From NCBI GenBank assembly GCA_013407085.1, contig JACCGJ010014713.1:1-64000 (forward strand): a DNA stretch of 64,000 nucleotides, written 5' to 3'. The notes under the pieces are model-generated. The model was not told where the DNA came from, did not search any database, and saw only the letters and a program-made list of their open reading frames with translations. The stretch comes from Atriophallophorus winterbourni (Eukaryota; Platyhelminthes; Trematoda; Plagiorchiida; Microphallidae). Every line of letters starts with the position of its first letter. Within the stretch, counting starts at the first letter, position 1. Positions 36,120-49,800 of this stretch are shown here, in pieces. A program made the translations under genes and the position numbers.

Positions 36120-37480
36120 TATCCAACATGCGACTCAATTCCTGTGCAGCGCATTAAAGACATCTAATGACGCCAGACTCATCAGAAAGTTTGAATACTT
36201 TGGCTCACTCAACATGCTGGACAAGAGGCCTCAAAATCTTACGAATCCAGAAACTCACTGCCTCAGCCGTTTAAGATACATCTCTATGAAAATAAACAAA
36301 AACTCATTCTAAATTAAGAAAAGCTCGAACATTTTGTTTCAAACTTCGCAGCTACACGCGAAAATGGATTGCCTTGCGAAATTTGGCATCGGCTACACAC
36401 AGGATCACTCAAAATGCTTCGAAATGTCCGAAACAAGGTGACGTCCTTATTCGCGAATTTTATCAATATCATAATTCGATGCTGGTAGAACAGATGGAAT
36501 GACATCCTAAGATACTCAACAAGATTTAAAAAACCGGCTAATGTAAAAAAGTGAGTTTTTGTATTCAAACAGCGGATGGATTGATATATACTCTTAGGGA
36601 CACAGCTAATGCCTTGGATACATTATATGCGGAAGTATTTTGTTCAAATAATGCGTCACTACCAGTAACTTTGCCGGATACAATAGAAGTGGAATGCTCA
36701 AGTGATGTCGATGCGAATTCTTCGCTTAGGCGATTGCATGTACGCAGATTCCCAGAGGAAGACGAAATAACGCCAGCTATTCTGAGGTCATGTGAGGTGG
36801 AGCTTTGAGGCCATTATATGATTTTTATATACACTCACTAAATACCGGAATTGTAACAGTTGACTGAAAAACCGAGGTTATTACACCAATCTATTGTGAT
36901 GGCATTCGTTCGGATCGGGGTAATTACCACACTATGACGCTCATTTTAGTGGTTTTAAGTAGTGGAACGCTTGGTGTGTGAAATAGTTATCAAGCATTTC
37001 GAGTGACATGAAATACTTCCTCAGACACAACATGGATTTAGAAAAACATGCTAAGCCTTGTATACCTTGCTCATGACTTTAAACGATTGGACGCAAGTAT
37101 TTGACGAAGGGATTTGCACACATGCTTGATAGTTAGATATATCTGAAGCTTTCGATCAGGTTCATTATTCCTTAGTGTTTCAGAAGCTCCATAAAGCTGT
37201 TGTCACTGAAAATCTACTTTCTCGGTTCACAAGTTACCTGACTTAACGCAAAGCGAAATTCAGCTTTAATAGCGAAATTTCTCTAAATATTGAAGCGAGG
37301 AGCAGTGTCCCGAAAAGTTCAGTACTCGGTCCAATAGTCTTCTTAATATTTATAAATGATCTATGCAATTGGTAAAATGTGAGCTTGTTATTTTCGCAGT
37401 AGACATAAAAATTTAGACGAAGGTCAACTCTGTTGAGGATTGCCTAATTTTACTAGCAGAATTAAATATGTTCCAAGGTT
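36120..37480 (+). pseudogene. CR1/jockey-like LINE fragment (linker to RT catalytic core)
   Basis: An 84-codon open piece at 36551-36808 (DVDANSSLRRLHVRRFPEED then EITPAILRS) resembles the segment just before the RT domain. The RT text follows: LKLSIRFIIP..FRSSIKLLS (about 37140-37200, motif A region), then SSVPKSSVLGPIVFLIFIND (about 37303-37362, motif B region), and a degraded FADD region read as FAVDIKI near 37395. Multiple stops. It breaks off where inverted repeat C begins at about 37487. Confidence 0.6.
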
Positions 37481-37489
37481 GTCACGGCC

Positions 37490-37680
37490 GGGGCGGTTTT
37501 GGGGATAAACACCCAATTCCAAAAATGCTCCAATGGCCCGCGTCTCATATAGCCTCTGACAACCAAGTCCAGCTCCTAGCCTGCACTGACAGGAAAAAAG
37601 GCGAAGGCGGCTGACTGGCGCCTCAAAACCAGCATGCTTCGAGCAGGTGGAGCTCGTAAGTCCATGAAGGCGGTCCACCT
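37490..37680 (-). repeat. Dispersed repeat C, copy 3
   Basis: On the minus strand: GAGGCGCCAGTCAGCCGCCT, TTTTTCCTGTCAGTGCAGGC, TTGGTTGTCAGAGGCTATAT and GGAGCATTTTTGGAATTGGG. It abuts, head to head, the 5' part of the RTE-like LINE that starts at about 37690. Confidence 0.65.
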
Positions 37681-37689
37681 GGGGGAAGA

Positions 37690-39175
37690 AAAACCCTTAT
37701 CTCAAACCTCCACTGCCTTGTGGCTACATCCAATTTTGGAAAAGGCTTCAGGAGTCGACCTTGAGGAAAAATCCGGAGCCGGAGTCCTGTTAGGCAGTCC
37801 GAAGTTCATTCAACTTCGTCCTGCCAGCTTCTGCGACGGCATTGTTGTCCAAACGTATCAGTCTAGCTGTTCTTTGGTTCCAGTGGTGCCGTGGAGAGAG
37901 AGCACTTGCTGCATGGGCAACAGCTAGTTCTCCATATTGAACTGCCCTGGCGTACATCACAACGCACCAATGGAGAGGACACTCCATTCCGCTTCTACGG
38001 AAAATAACACGGGAAGCAGCAGATACCGGTTAAAAGCTATGGCTCGACTGGCGTAGAGCTAAGCGCCGGGGGCTGCTTTCGACGGTGGGAAAGACTTTCA
38101 TGTTTCGTTAGACGGCTACCGCCCGCCTCAAGCTGGCCATCCCACATTCAATAAGGTGCCGTCTCGCCACGGTCTGCTATACTCATTGGGTGCATGGGGA
38201 TTAGGAATCAACCGACAAGCAGACTGTATTTTTCCGCACCAGCGAATCAAAATACTGAACAACAAATGTCAGTTCTGAAACTCAGAACTTGGAACGTCTT
38301 GTCCATGCTTCCAAGATTTCATGACGACGTCTCGAATATCAGAGGCGTAAGAAAGTCAGCCGTGATTAACAACGAGCTAAAGAGGCTGAATGACGACGTG
38401 GCTGCCCTGCAAGAGACGCGATTACAAGACGCTGGTAAGCTAACATAAAAAGATTACACATTCCTTTGGAAAAGAAGTGGTTCCGCTGAGCCTCGACTGC
38501 ATGGAGTTGGGTTTTCCGTGTATCGCCTCCAATCATCACTGCTCTAAACTGTCAGCTTGAATCAGTACATCATTTCACATATCTTGGTTCAACCATTGCG
38601 GATAACCTCCCGCTAAAGACGGAGATTGATAAGCGGATTGGCAGATCAGCTGTCATTTTGTCACGATTGAACTCTCGTGTTTGTGGTAACCGCAAGCTGA
38701 CTGTAAAGACAAAGATGATGGTATACAGCGCGTGCGTACTAAATGCTTTATTGTACAGTAGTGAAACCTGGACCGTCTACGAAAGACACGAACGGGAGCT
38801 GAATGCTTTCCATCTACGAAGCATTCGTCGTATCTTGAACATATCGTGGATGGACAGAGTGACTAACGTTGAAGTGCTTTCCAAAGCTGGTCTACAGAGC
38901 ATGTTCACCCTATTACGTCAGCGCCGTCTGCGGTGGATTGGTCATGTCTATAGAATGCAAAATGGTCGTATTCCAAAAGATCTACTCTATGGTGAGTTGC
39001 AATTAGGAAGTCGACCATTGGGCAAACCGCACTTGTGGTACAAAGATGTTTGCAAAAGAGATATGAAAGCTCTTGGCATTGACCACGCGAGTTGGGAAGA
39101 ACTTGCTCTTGCGATTGTGATGTACATCCATGGTCGAATTCGAGCGAAGGAGGCGAACAACAGTGGTCAAATCAA
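37690..39175 (+). mobile_element. RTE-like LINE with internal deletion (endonuclease start joined to RT C-terminus)
   Basis: The 5' region (37690-38180) matches 44220-44480 (AACCCTTATCTCAAACCTCC; GAGCCGGAGTCCTGTTAGGC). The apurinic-type endonuclease start follows, with LKLRTWNVLSMLPRF and NDDVAALQETRLQDAG, then RLHGVGFSV (38500-38522). At about 38525 the text jumps to a region after the RT catalytic box: VHHFTYLGSTIADNLPLKTE then IDKRIGRSA. An open 213-codon frame (38658-39299) follows with TKMMVYSACVLNALLYSSET, FHLRSIRRILNISWMDRVTN and RLRWIGHVYRMQNGRIPKDL. It ends in TGATGTACATCCATGGTCGA and a GGAGGCGAACAACAG tail. The RT catalytic core is gone, so the copy is non-autonomous. Confidence 0.75.
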
Positions 39176-39339
39176 AAGAAGCTACCTTTCCATTTCCGAA
39201 AGTGCAAAATGTTGCAAGTTAGGAAATCATTACGGTTCGCATACGTACTTAGCAGTCACACGCTTGAATGAAATATATCACACAAAAATCTCGTTGTGAG
39301 AATGTGGAAATTTGAAAAATAGTTTATAGTGCGCGGCCT

Positions 39340-40070
39340 TCGATAAGCGTGCATGCAGCGTACTTGGCTTACTCAGAAGAATTTTTGTATGTTTTCCACC
39401 ACACTCATTGTCAAAGGTACCAATACATACATCCAGTTGTGGACTGTACAACACAAGCATGGATACCATGGATGTTAAAAGATTTCTCGCTCATCAAATG
39501 GGTTTATCACAAGGCAACTGAAATGGTTACTGAATTGCATAATATATCCTTTGAGAAGAGGCTGAGTAGACTTGCATTGTGTACTCTCGGGCGCAAGCGT
39601 ACCAGAGCCGATTTAATCCTGACACCCACACATCATGGCATTAAAAATTAGTTACCATCTTCCTAATCCCAGTCACTATCCGACCCTTCAAATACCGAAT
39701 TCCCGAGTAAACTGTCGACTCGAGAAATTGTTTTCTCACCAAATAAAATGATCTTCAAACAAACGTTATGATCTTTTTGTGTTGAATAATACCGTGTTGG
39801 CCCCAGTTAACTGAAATCCCATAATACTTCTTTTTTACACACACCTGAAAAATCAAATTTTCGCAAGCATAATTCCGGTCCAAATTTCCGCTTTCCATTT
39901 CATCATTTGAATTACTTTTTCTCCCCTTTTGAACCACATGGACGCAAACATGAAAGTAGGTTTTGTCTAATTTTATACGTGTATACGAATAAAGTCATTC
40001 TTCTTCTTCTTCGGTATTATTCCATGGTATTATACCACTATTTTCAGTTTTTCCATAGATCTCGAATCTT
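39340..40070 (+). mobile_element. CR1/jockey-like LINE 3' end, second copy
   Basis: The frame 39349-39651 contains YIHPVVDCTTQAWIPWMLKD, VYHKATEMVTELHNISFEKR and LSRLALCTLGRKR, collinear with the copy at 13277-13795. The 3' untranslated part (TATGATCTTTTTGTGTTGAA; CGTGTTGGCCCCAGTTAACT) also corresponds. The expected heptamer tail is reduced to CTCGAATCTTGCA near 40060. More diverged than the 13-kb copy. Confidence 0.65.
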
Positions 40071-43000
40071 GCATTTTAATTCTAAATCAAGGTTCATTTT
40101 TAAAAAATGAAAATGAAAATCTTGTCCAGATGAATCATTTTCGACGTTTATTCATAGAATCAAGCTGTTTAGGATAGCGATCAATTGAAGATAAGTTTTA
40201 TGAGCAATACATTTCAAACTAACATGTCAACACGCTAGATTGCCGATTATATAACTTGGAAATTTCTAAAATGAATTGGAACGAAAAGTTTTAAAAGCCA
40301 GCGATTGTTTACTCATTGAATTCCGTTTCCGGTCTTCTGTCAGTTGAGCGCACCACTAAAATCACGGCATGCTGTCAGTCAAACACGTGAGTCAAGTGGA
40401 AAAACGAAACGGCAGAGTTGTCCGAGACATTTTAATCCGAAATCGTCAAATCTTCCATTCGACTAATGGCATATCCAAAAACCCGTGTGATATTAGCTTA
40501 GATAATGTGCTGATGTAAAGGGCTTTACGATCTGATTAGCTTAATTACGAAGCATCCATTCCAAAAAATTGTATTATTCAAATTAAAATCAGACCCAAAA
40601 TGTAGGATTAATCAAAGCAAACATACTGCAAAAATTGGGCAAGTATACATTTGATTAGAAAAAATGACAATTTACATGTGGTATGTTGTCCTTCGAATAG
40701 GTAACTTCAAACACAATGAACTAAAATTAATTTGTGTTACGGTTTTGGCTGACTCACCTTGGATAAAAATATAAATTGTCAAACAGGGTAAACGTCTCTT
40801 CTTTATGTCTGGACCTTGTCATTAAGGCGAATAATGACAGTTTGACGTAGTTTAAAGCAAAAAACAGGTGTTTCACATTTGTTTGAGTGTGTAAGGTGTG
40901 AAGAAATAGTCGTCATTAATCATTGTCCATTAAATAATCATAGTTAATTAATTCGATATGATATATTGTGAAAGAATTTCGTCATTCCAGGTATATAGTG
41001 TAAAACATTGAGAAATTATATTTCCAATTGTTGTCATATTCATACAATAATTGTATCACATATTCGCTCAAAATGTGGAGGGATAATTTTGCTTATTATC
41101 ATGTCTTGAATGCAAACTAATTATTGAAACGAAAAAGTAAAAAAAGCAATTCAGATTATTGGATATGTAAAAGCATATAAATTCAAAAGTCGTGGAATTT
41201 TATTTTTTGACATTTCTTTATCTGTCGTTTTTTGACCATCTCCGTTTCTATACAATATAATATAATTAGGAATAATATAATGTAATATAACATTCATGCC
41301 CCAGCAGCTTATTTAACGAGACTGAAATTATCCAACGTTAAATAATTGAAACGCCACCGGCAGCAGACCGATACATCATGAAATATCGCTGAGTCAAAAT
41401 ATATCAAGGTTAATGAACTAAATAATAACATTGAATTCAATACCAAATCAATTACGTTTATTATTGTTGTTGTTGGCCTCCTTCGGTGAAGTGGATGCGT
41501 GGAAAATCTCTTGGATTTTCAAGTGACGATACTACTAACAGTATTGCAGATCTGATAGTTCACTTGAAAACATTGATCAAAGTGCATTGCTGTTGTTGAA
41601 AATTTAATATAATTTTAAGGCGTAAATTGTTTGCGCCCACTTGCTAGCAAAATTTTGTATTTAAAAATAATCTTATTCGAATTCATATACGCAAATCAAA
41701 GATAGGAATAATGAAACAATAAAGTTCTGATCTATATGCGCCCACAACTAATGAAATATTGTTAGTGTACGGAATAAGACATGTAACAACAGACAAATTC
41801 TGAAAGTTCTCAAGGTTTTTTCGCTTACTGGAAAAAAAATTGATTCCATAAACATTTTACGTTATTTAAACCCACATTTTGTCCGAAAATGTAACATAGC
41901 AAACAATAAATCTTTCTCAGTAAACATGAATTCATATACAGAAACGAGAAACGATATGTACACACGATCACACAATTTCATTGTGTTATGACGGATTTCG
42001 AAAATGAGATACAGTTCCTTTTTTCCTAAGAATTGAGTAGATTGGGGCTGTTGTATTCAGTATGGTGGAATGTTTCGAGTTCCAAATTGTACATTTTAAT
42101 CGTCCGATTTCTCAGCAACGTGCAATGATGTGGCTGTAAAAATTGACAAACCATGAACCCATATGAGCTTTTAAAACTCTGAAAAGTTATAAATCTTAAA
42201 AATACTTCATTACGCACATATCTTGCACAAAATTTGCAGTATAGAAATGTTTTGGATGCAAATTCCATCAACGAACTAACGGATAAAATTATTCAATTGG
42301 TTTTTGATGAGGAAATACTCGACGATTTAATATTAAATTTTCGAGTATAAGTCTACGCACAAAAAACTACTGCCTACCAGTTCAAAAAACAGGTTACATT
42401 CTGCAGGAACACAATTGCTAAATTGCTCTGCGAACTTTTGAATCATAGAAACATGAAAAGCTTGGATTTGTCTAATTTTTGTGGTGAAAATAAGTTTATC
42501 AATTTCAGAAAGAAAGCAGGTGGTTGGTTGCATCTCATGGCTTGATGGAATATAGAAAATCGTAAATGTGCTTTTCGTTGCTCTACAACAAAATAAAACA
42601 CAAAACTGTTGGAAGAATGAAACGTTCTGTCAGAAGGTTTTTTACATCTGCGGAAATTTTTTAGGTTAAAAGAATTTGAACTTCGATACGATAGGAAATT
42701 TGAACAGAAATCAGTCAGTTGTTGTAATATTCGAAAACCCTTTGATTTTTCCAAAGTTAGCGCAGCCATTACAAACAATGTGTTATCTCACGAGTACTTG
42801 AGTGAACGTAATGCACAGAATATTTTAATAAGCTAAGATTCATTGCTATATCAGAGCCCTTTTCCAAATCCATCTGCCCAATATTATGCATAAGTACGTG
42901 CAAGATAAGTCAGTAATCACTGAGTAATTCAAGGTGCGCAAAGCAATCTTTGTCATATTTTCTCATTTGGATGAAATTACGCTTTCAGCGAGCTTGTCGA

Positions 43001-44210
43001 AATGACACAAAGTCATCAATTTCCCGAATAGCTTTTGGGTTTTGAAACATCAAAATATACGCAATGTTCTACAACAATTACACTTTTTCTAAAAAACGGG
43101 GATAAAACACTACCTTCTTGTTAATTACTTGTTGAAGGCAAGCATTGATAGTGATGATATTATGTTTCTCCAGCAGCTATATGCTTTTATCCTACAGACA
43201 ATGGTTCACAATTCTTTGTAAACTGTTTTAGAATTGTTTCTTATTCGCGCGAAGTATCTTGGGAGGTCAGATTTGACAATTCACCTATACGTTCCCACGA
43301 GTTGATTGTTCAACTATGTTCCACCTGCGGGTAATAGATTCCCAGTGATCACTTCAAACTGGTGTCCAAAAATAAAAGCGATTTTTTTAAAAAATTTGAT
43401 ACATACGAATAAGTTGGCTTATACGAATATTTTAGGTTACATAACAACTGAACGGAAGAATGGATTAATTCGGAGAAATTCACAGCTTACAAATAGTGGA
43501 TATTTGAACAGTGCTAATTGATATGCATGTAGTTGTCTTTTTATACGCACACAACATTTTATGTGATCATTTTGAATATCCTTCAGTTTTTTGGCTTAAA
43601 CATATCAATTGGAACCTATTCATTCGAATACTCTATACTTGTTATTTAGGCAATATATGACACTATAAAGTAGGCTCAGGTGTCTGATTCCTCGATATGG
43701 GAAGCTAAACAGATACATGTTACCTATCCTTTCTTCGTAAGGGTTGATTCGAATGCCGAGAAGCAGTTTTGTTGAAAGGTGATAGATTCGCTGCATAAAT
43801 TTTACACATTTCTCGAGTCACAGACGCCACGACGCCACAGCGTATTCCGTGACTAGTCTTAAGTATACATTCATGTTGCTTTTATATATACAGTGAAAGT
43901 TGGGAGTGAGGTTTTCAAGCTGGAGCAAACCCATATATATATATATATATATATATAACATAAAACCGATTCTCCCAAAATCTGAGGTCAGTAGACCCGG
44001 TCTAAGCGTCAGAATATTATCACGGCTGTAATCTGCACAAATCCGAGAAGAACAAAGGCTGACAAATGGATCGTTGCTCGTAGAGCAGGCTAAATGTGAG
44101 CCATAAAGACAGAGCTGACGAAATCTGCACTAAACAATACGAGCTTATTGTGATACAAACTCTGAGAAGCTCTGAGGATCTTATGACTTATGACTTATGC
44201 CACATTTTAA
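40071..44210. other. 4.1 kb without a recognised gene
   Basis: AT-rich DNA. It contains a 35-bp inverted RTE-like tail at 41460-41495 (TTGTTGTTGTTGGCCTCCTT then CGG) and an AT microsatellite at 43932-43957. The longest ORF is 111 codons (42443-42778, minus), with no motif recognised. Confidence 0.45.
43932..43957. repeat. (AT)n microsatellite
   Basis: Uninterrupted alternating A/T of about 26 bp. Confidence 0.9.
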
Positions 44211-44219
44211 ATAAGATGT

Positions 44220-45500
44220 TAAGGGAAGGAAAACCCTTATTTCAAACCTCCACTGCATCCAATCATGGAAAAGCCTTCAGGAGTCAATCTCGAGGAAACT
44301 TACGGAGCCGGAGTACCGTTAGGCAGTCCGAAGTTGTATTCAACTTTGCCCTGCCAACTCCTGCGACGGCATTGTTGTCCAAACGCATCAGCCCAGCTGT
44401 TACTTTGGTTCTATTGGTGCTGTGAAGAGGCAGCACTTTCTGCGTTCTCTATATTAAACTGTCATGGCGTACATCTCAATGCACAGACTAAGGTACGGAT
44501 GTGCTAATCCGTGACCTACTGTTTACGGACGATGCAGCCATTATTGTTCACTCCCAAGAACACTTTCAGTCGTTAAGAGGCTTTTTTCGTCAGCATCTAA
44601 AGACGTTGGGCTAACAATCAGCTTCAGCATGACCAAAGTCATTGGTCAAGGGATTGTATCTCCTCCAACTATTACTGTTGCAAACTGTTAGCTTGAACTA
44701 GTACATCATTTTACATATACTGGTTCAAACATTGCAGATAACCTCTCGCTGGTCACGGAGATTGATTAGCGGATTTTCCGAGCAGCTGCCATTTTGTGTC
44801 GATTGAACTCTCGATTCTGGGGTAACCACAATTTGACTGTAGATAAAAATATGATGGTATACAGCGCTTTACTGTACGCGAGTGAATCCTGGACCATCCA
44901 TGAAAAACACTAACGGAAGTTGAATTCTTTCCAGCTATGAAGCATCCGTCGTATCTTGAACATATCGTGGATGGAAAAGTGGCTAATGCTGAAGTGCTTT
45001 CAAAAGCTGGTCTACAGAGCATGTTCATCCTACTACGACAACGCCACCTGTGCTTGCTTGGCTACGTCTACAGAATAGGAAATGGTCATATTCCGGAAGA
45101 TCTACTCTATGGTTAGTTGAAATAATAATATGTCGATCATTAAGCAGACCGCACTTGCGGTACAAAGACGTTTGCAAAAGTGATATGAAAGCTCTTGGCA
45201 TTGAGTTGGGAAGAACAAGCTGTTGACCGCTCACATAAGAGGCATTGCATAAAGCGTCGTTTGCAAGCTTGAGAGGAACAGATAGAGCTCTTGGCTGCTG
45301 AACACAGATCATGCCATCGGCGTGCATCTGACGCTGATCGACCGAGTACTGTCTATCGTTGCGAGCGCTGCGAGAAAGATTGTTCCTCCCGAATCGGACT
45401 GTTTAGTAATTCGAAAAGCTGTGGATCATGACAGTTCGTGCGATTATGATTTACATAGATGGTCGACATCGACCGAATGAGTTCAACAATAACAATATAA
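44220..45500 (+). mobile_element. RTE-like LINE with a different internal deletion
   Basis: The 5' region (44220-44480) matches 37683-37950. At about 44490 it jumps to RT motif C: VLIRDLLFTDDAAIIVHSQE (catalytic box as FTDD), then FQSLRGFFRQHLKTLGLTIS, the YLGS-equivalent region (VHHFTYTGSNIADNLSL), WTIHEKH, and SIRRILNISW. It ends with a C2H2-like motif (YRCERCERDCSSRIGLF, about 45355-45405) and the family tail GGTCGACATCGACCGAATGA. The whole endonuclease and most of RT are missing. Both breakpoints differ from the 37.7-kb copy. Confidence 0.7.
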
Positions 45501-45509
45501 TTATTAAAA

Positions 45510-46595
45510 TTAGTTGCGAAAACGTTCACATTATTTTATTGCTCACCAGTGTACTTCAAATATGGTAGGGCTGTACAATGAGATGCCTGATAAGATAAAA
45601 AATAGTCAGAAGTGGTTACTTTTACCACACTCCACATGAAAATACCGCAATTAAATTTTACAGAAGCAGATTTCGTTAAAAAGTAATGAAGTAATTGGTT
45701 AAGTGAAAATAGTGAATACGTTTTTTAAGCAAAATTATATTTTTTTAGAAAAAAAATAGTATCCATTCATGATAAGTAATTTTACATATGTAAAATTGGT
45801 AAAGTTTTTAAAATCATCGTTGAAAGTATTAAAGTAAGAAGGTTTAGGTTGAATTGACAGAACATAAACTAACGCGTTATACTGGCACCCACAGAATGTG
45901 AAGTCTTACTTTTTACCCACGTTCGTTATGAAAAAATCTATTACGAACGTTCAATGTTTCTATTATTAATTCGATAGAAGCCAGTAATATTGAACCCTTA
46001 AAATAAATATTAATCAAATAAAATGCCGCAATATTTTGAAGAGTTTCAACTCAAGCGCAATGTTTATATAACACCGCTCTCACACTCTACATCCACAGTT
46101 GACATGCTTGTACTGGGCATGAAACGATCTTATTAGACTGATTTCAACAATAAAAAGCCACTAAATTATTCCGTATTGCATCATTATTTCATTTTTACAC
46201 GGCATCCCTAGTAAAAAGACCTATTTCTAAACTTTTGTGTTGACCAACATTTCATGATAATGCAGTTCATTCACAAATGTTTTTTCAGTGGTTGCATTGA
46301 ATAGTCCATGAAGACTCTTCATATATTAGGACAAAGTATGTGGCATTCCGTCTAATTTACTTTCTACATTTTCACTCATTTAAATTACATCTGATTTGAA
46401 ATACATATATTATTATACATTATTAGAACAATTATATATATAGGTATTTCTGTATTTTCACCTTCAGATTTTTTTTATTTTCCATATCATTAAATTCGAT
46501 ATATAATTCGTTACAAACTTTAATTGATATAAATGTCAATATTCGCAACTGAGAACGTTGCTAATGAAACTATTCAAATTTTGATTTATTGAGGT
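45510..46595. other. AT-rich 3' flank of the carbonic-anhydrase-related gene
   Basis: No coding signal. This is where the 3' UTR and polyadenylation site of the minus-strand gene must lie; several AATAAA-like sites occur by chance at this AT content. Confidence 0.4.
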
Positions 46596-46829
46596 TTAAA
46601 CGATAGCGCATACGGTTTGATTGACGTTGTAAAATTTCAACTTGTTTATTTCTGATTCGAAACAAATCCAAAGCCACCCATTTCGCGCGAACGACTCACT
46701 TACCGATTTTTCAAATTTTATGTTCGTCCACAATTGGCGATTGTTCCCATTTTGAGTCGGTCGGAAGTTGTCTGACATGCGTCCAGATTCCCTAAATGGG
46801 GACATTCGGAGCTCTCGTAAACCCTTTAA
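46596..46829 (-). CDS. CA10: CARP terminal exon
   Basis: The acceptor is TTTTTTGCATCAG|TTAAAG, in phase 0 with the previous exon. The peptide contains LKGLRELRMSPFRESGRMSD and NFRPTQNGNNRQLWTNIKFE, matching [20 protein letters not shown] and RP.QPLNNRCIRTNINF of CA10. About 36 residues follow without family similarity, to TAA at 46596-46598. That tail (FARNGWLWICFESEINKLKF) is longer than needed to finish the domain; an unrecognised further splice cannot be excluded. Confidence 0.88.
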   Translation of the reverse strand, partial: LKGLRELRMSPFRESGRMSDNFRPTQNGNNRQLWTNIKFEKSVSESFARNGWLWICFESEINKLKFYNVNQTVCAIV

Positions 46830-49800
46830 CTGATGCAAAAAATGATATGAACAGAAATATGTTCGGAGAAGTAATTTGGTGGAAGTGTACAAGGGAATCT
46901 ATCACATTAATTTATGAATCGGATTGGACAATGATCAAAATCGCTTCGACAGTGTCCACAACGGTCCAAATTGATTATGCAAGAATTCTTATTCGAATTT
47001 AACGTTTGCAATATGGCGATCATTGTTCTAAAAGAATTTAATTATAAGAAATATATTTGACATTATCTCCAATGTCAATTTATTTTGATGCTCTATTGCC
47101 CCGAGACAGAATACATTGGTTGTTTTAATTGTCTTGTGCAATTCACTGGACATCACCCTGTGATTTTGTGTTAAAACGTCTGGGTTCATCGAACGAAAAT
47201 CATTCAACAATATCTTCAAACCTACATATTCTTCGTCTACACCACTATCATTCTAACCATCACGCTTTACATTAGTCGAATGATTTTAGTATTCTCGTTG
47301 CATAATCAGCCGTTGTATTCTAACATAATTTCATTCTGCTCTCTGCATAGTTGAACATTGTTGAGCAATTACAACAAACAATAATGAATCTTTCATACAT
47401 CAAACTCCTAAACAAATTTGAGATATTGAACTAAGATTAATTCCGAGATTTTACAACATACATTCATACCTCGAAACATGCGAGTGGTTCAAAAGTTCGA
47501 TGGTAAAATATCTTGTACCGTCACAAAATGCTGTGATCAATGGTACTTGCCAGTTTATTCATTCGAATCATTAGGCAGAAAATGCTTTGTTAGAAATGCT
47601 AATATATTTTTATTCGAAATATAGATGAAAGGTTACGTTGAAAGTACAAGAGGTGTACGATACCTGTGCGTTTGTCACTGATATTGCACGATTGAGCAAA
47701 ATCCAAATCACCGTCTCGTGACAAGCCGGAAAAGGAAGGGACCCGTGATAGACGATATATTGTTCCGTGGATGGCAACAAAGCAGACAGCAGCAAGCCGT
47801 TCAACCGACGAGATTGACCTGAAATTAGGAAACATTAGAACGCTATTCACATAGGGAAAGTTAGTCGGTACAATTACTACGTTCGGGCATATTGGAATCG
47901 AACGTGTAATTTAACTGTCGAAATACACTGCGACTGGGCAAACTAATATAAACCTCAACTAGTCGAAAACTGTTTTGTGTTTACGTGCGTGTTTGCTCAG
48001 CTTTATCATTGGGTATTTATTAATAAATCATATGAAATTGTGTGTGGAGATTCTTCTCGAAATCTTTCAGTCGTATTGTGAAGGTGCGAAGTGCATTAGC
48101 GACGAGCGCTAACCACGAGCTTTCGAATGAGAGGCAGATCTCTATTCTCCAACACAACACAAGAGCATGAAGCGCCGAAATGATCGACAACGACAAATGT
48201 GAACTTGTAATATTTCGGGTTTCGGGTTGATTGCATTCTAACGGTTCGAGCGACATCATCATCGGAAGTATGAGAAGATGGACAACATCAGCCGCAATTC
48301 GAACGATATGCAATTCGTCGATGTCGGTCAAACGAGCTCCGCATGAATTGTCCCGGTTGGTTCGAAATCGAATGGCAGATCAGATCGAAATAACAACCGG
48401 GACAGACATGTTGAGGATCACCGTTGTGATGGTTTGTTTGGCGATATAAGATGAACGTATGTTTCATTATTTGTCTTGTGCGTAATAAACGCCTTTGGTC
48501 AATCGGTTTTTCTTGTGTAATGGATTCGTTGGTGAAGGTGACCTCAGAGATGAATCAAGGCATAATCAATGTGCGTGCGTGCGTGCAACGCATGTGGTTA
48601 TTGTTGGACCGAAATGTAACAATTAGTCAGATGTGCGCCAGCTGCGACTCGTTGACCTGAACTAAATTGGCGCAATCAATTTCGGCCTTTCTACCCCCAT
48701 ATGCTACAATATGATCTTATTCATCGGTGAAATTACTCAGCACCTAATTTTTATTCAGTTTTGCGATTCCATTACTCAAGTGAATTAGAATATCAGCCGA
48801 AATAATTCAGCGCTCATGGTTTAATTGACATTTAAAAACAATGGAAATTTTTAAACTAGTGAAACATATGAACAAGACTCTTTGTTTTTCGCCATATTCT
48901 CATCACACCCTTCAAAATTGTGGGTCTATATCCGGCGAGTAGGGAAGCTGTTATAGTTCCCACACTAAAACTGTGTTAATATTGAGTACTGTATGTTGAA
49001 ATTCCATCCTGTTTTTATTTGTAATCGTATGGTAAATCAGCATTCACAGATAAATATATCACGAGGTCGATGAACAAATTGAAACCCGAATATGTTGCCT
49101 TCGTTGAAGAGTAAACCACAGTAGCAATAGTTTATTAAAACTTGCTGTAATATTTCGCTAAAGTTCAGAAATCATAACCAGATTAATTGCTCAAATATCA
49201 GGAGCAAAATCGATTTAATATCGATTATCCAACCAATCTTTATTAGTTTCTTTGATAGAGAGACTATGATGTGCGTAGAGAAATCAAAGGGAGATTTGAC
49301 GTCAGGATCAAAGGAAATTTGCAACGCAGACCGCGTTTTAGGTAAGGAATTACTTAGTTACATAATCACTAGCAATTGTTTGCAATGAGATGTTACAGGA
49401 AATATTGTGACAATGGTGAAAAAGTGAGCATACAATGATATATTTTTGCATTGTATTCGTTGTATCTGTATGTAGGCAGCAATCAGCTGCCAGAATTGAT
49501 TTTCCCTGTTTAAAATTAGACGGTGCTTATACCTACTCGGTGTTCTGAATCCAAAATTTGGCCTCACGTGCAATGGAACTAGGTTAAAGCATCTAGAACC
49601 AGACAATGATTTTCTGTTGATGTAGCTCGTGATGTTATTGTAATATTCTGAATATTGAAATTTCTTCTGAATACAATGAGTTGAGCGATACATACGAAAT
49701 AGGAAACCCGTGAATGTCTAATGGAAGTTCATTAATCTAAATACACGATTAAAAAGATCCGATCAATTACTGCTCTGCCTGAGTATTCCAATTCCTTGTG

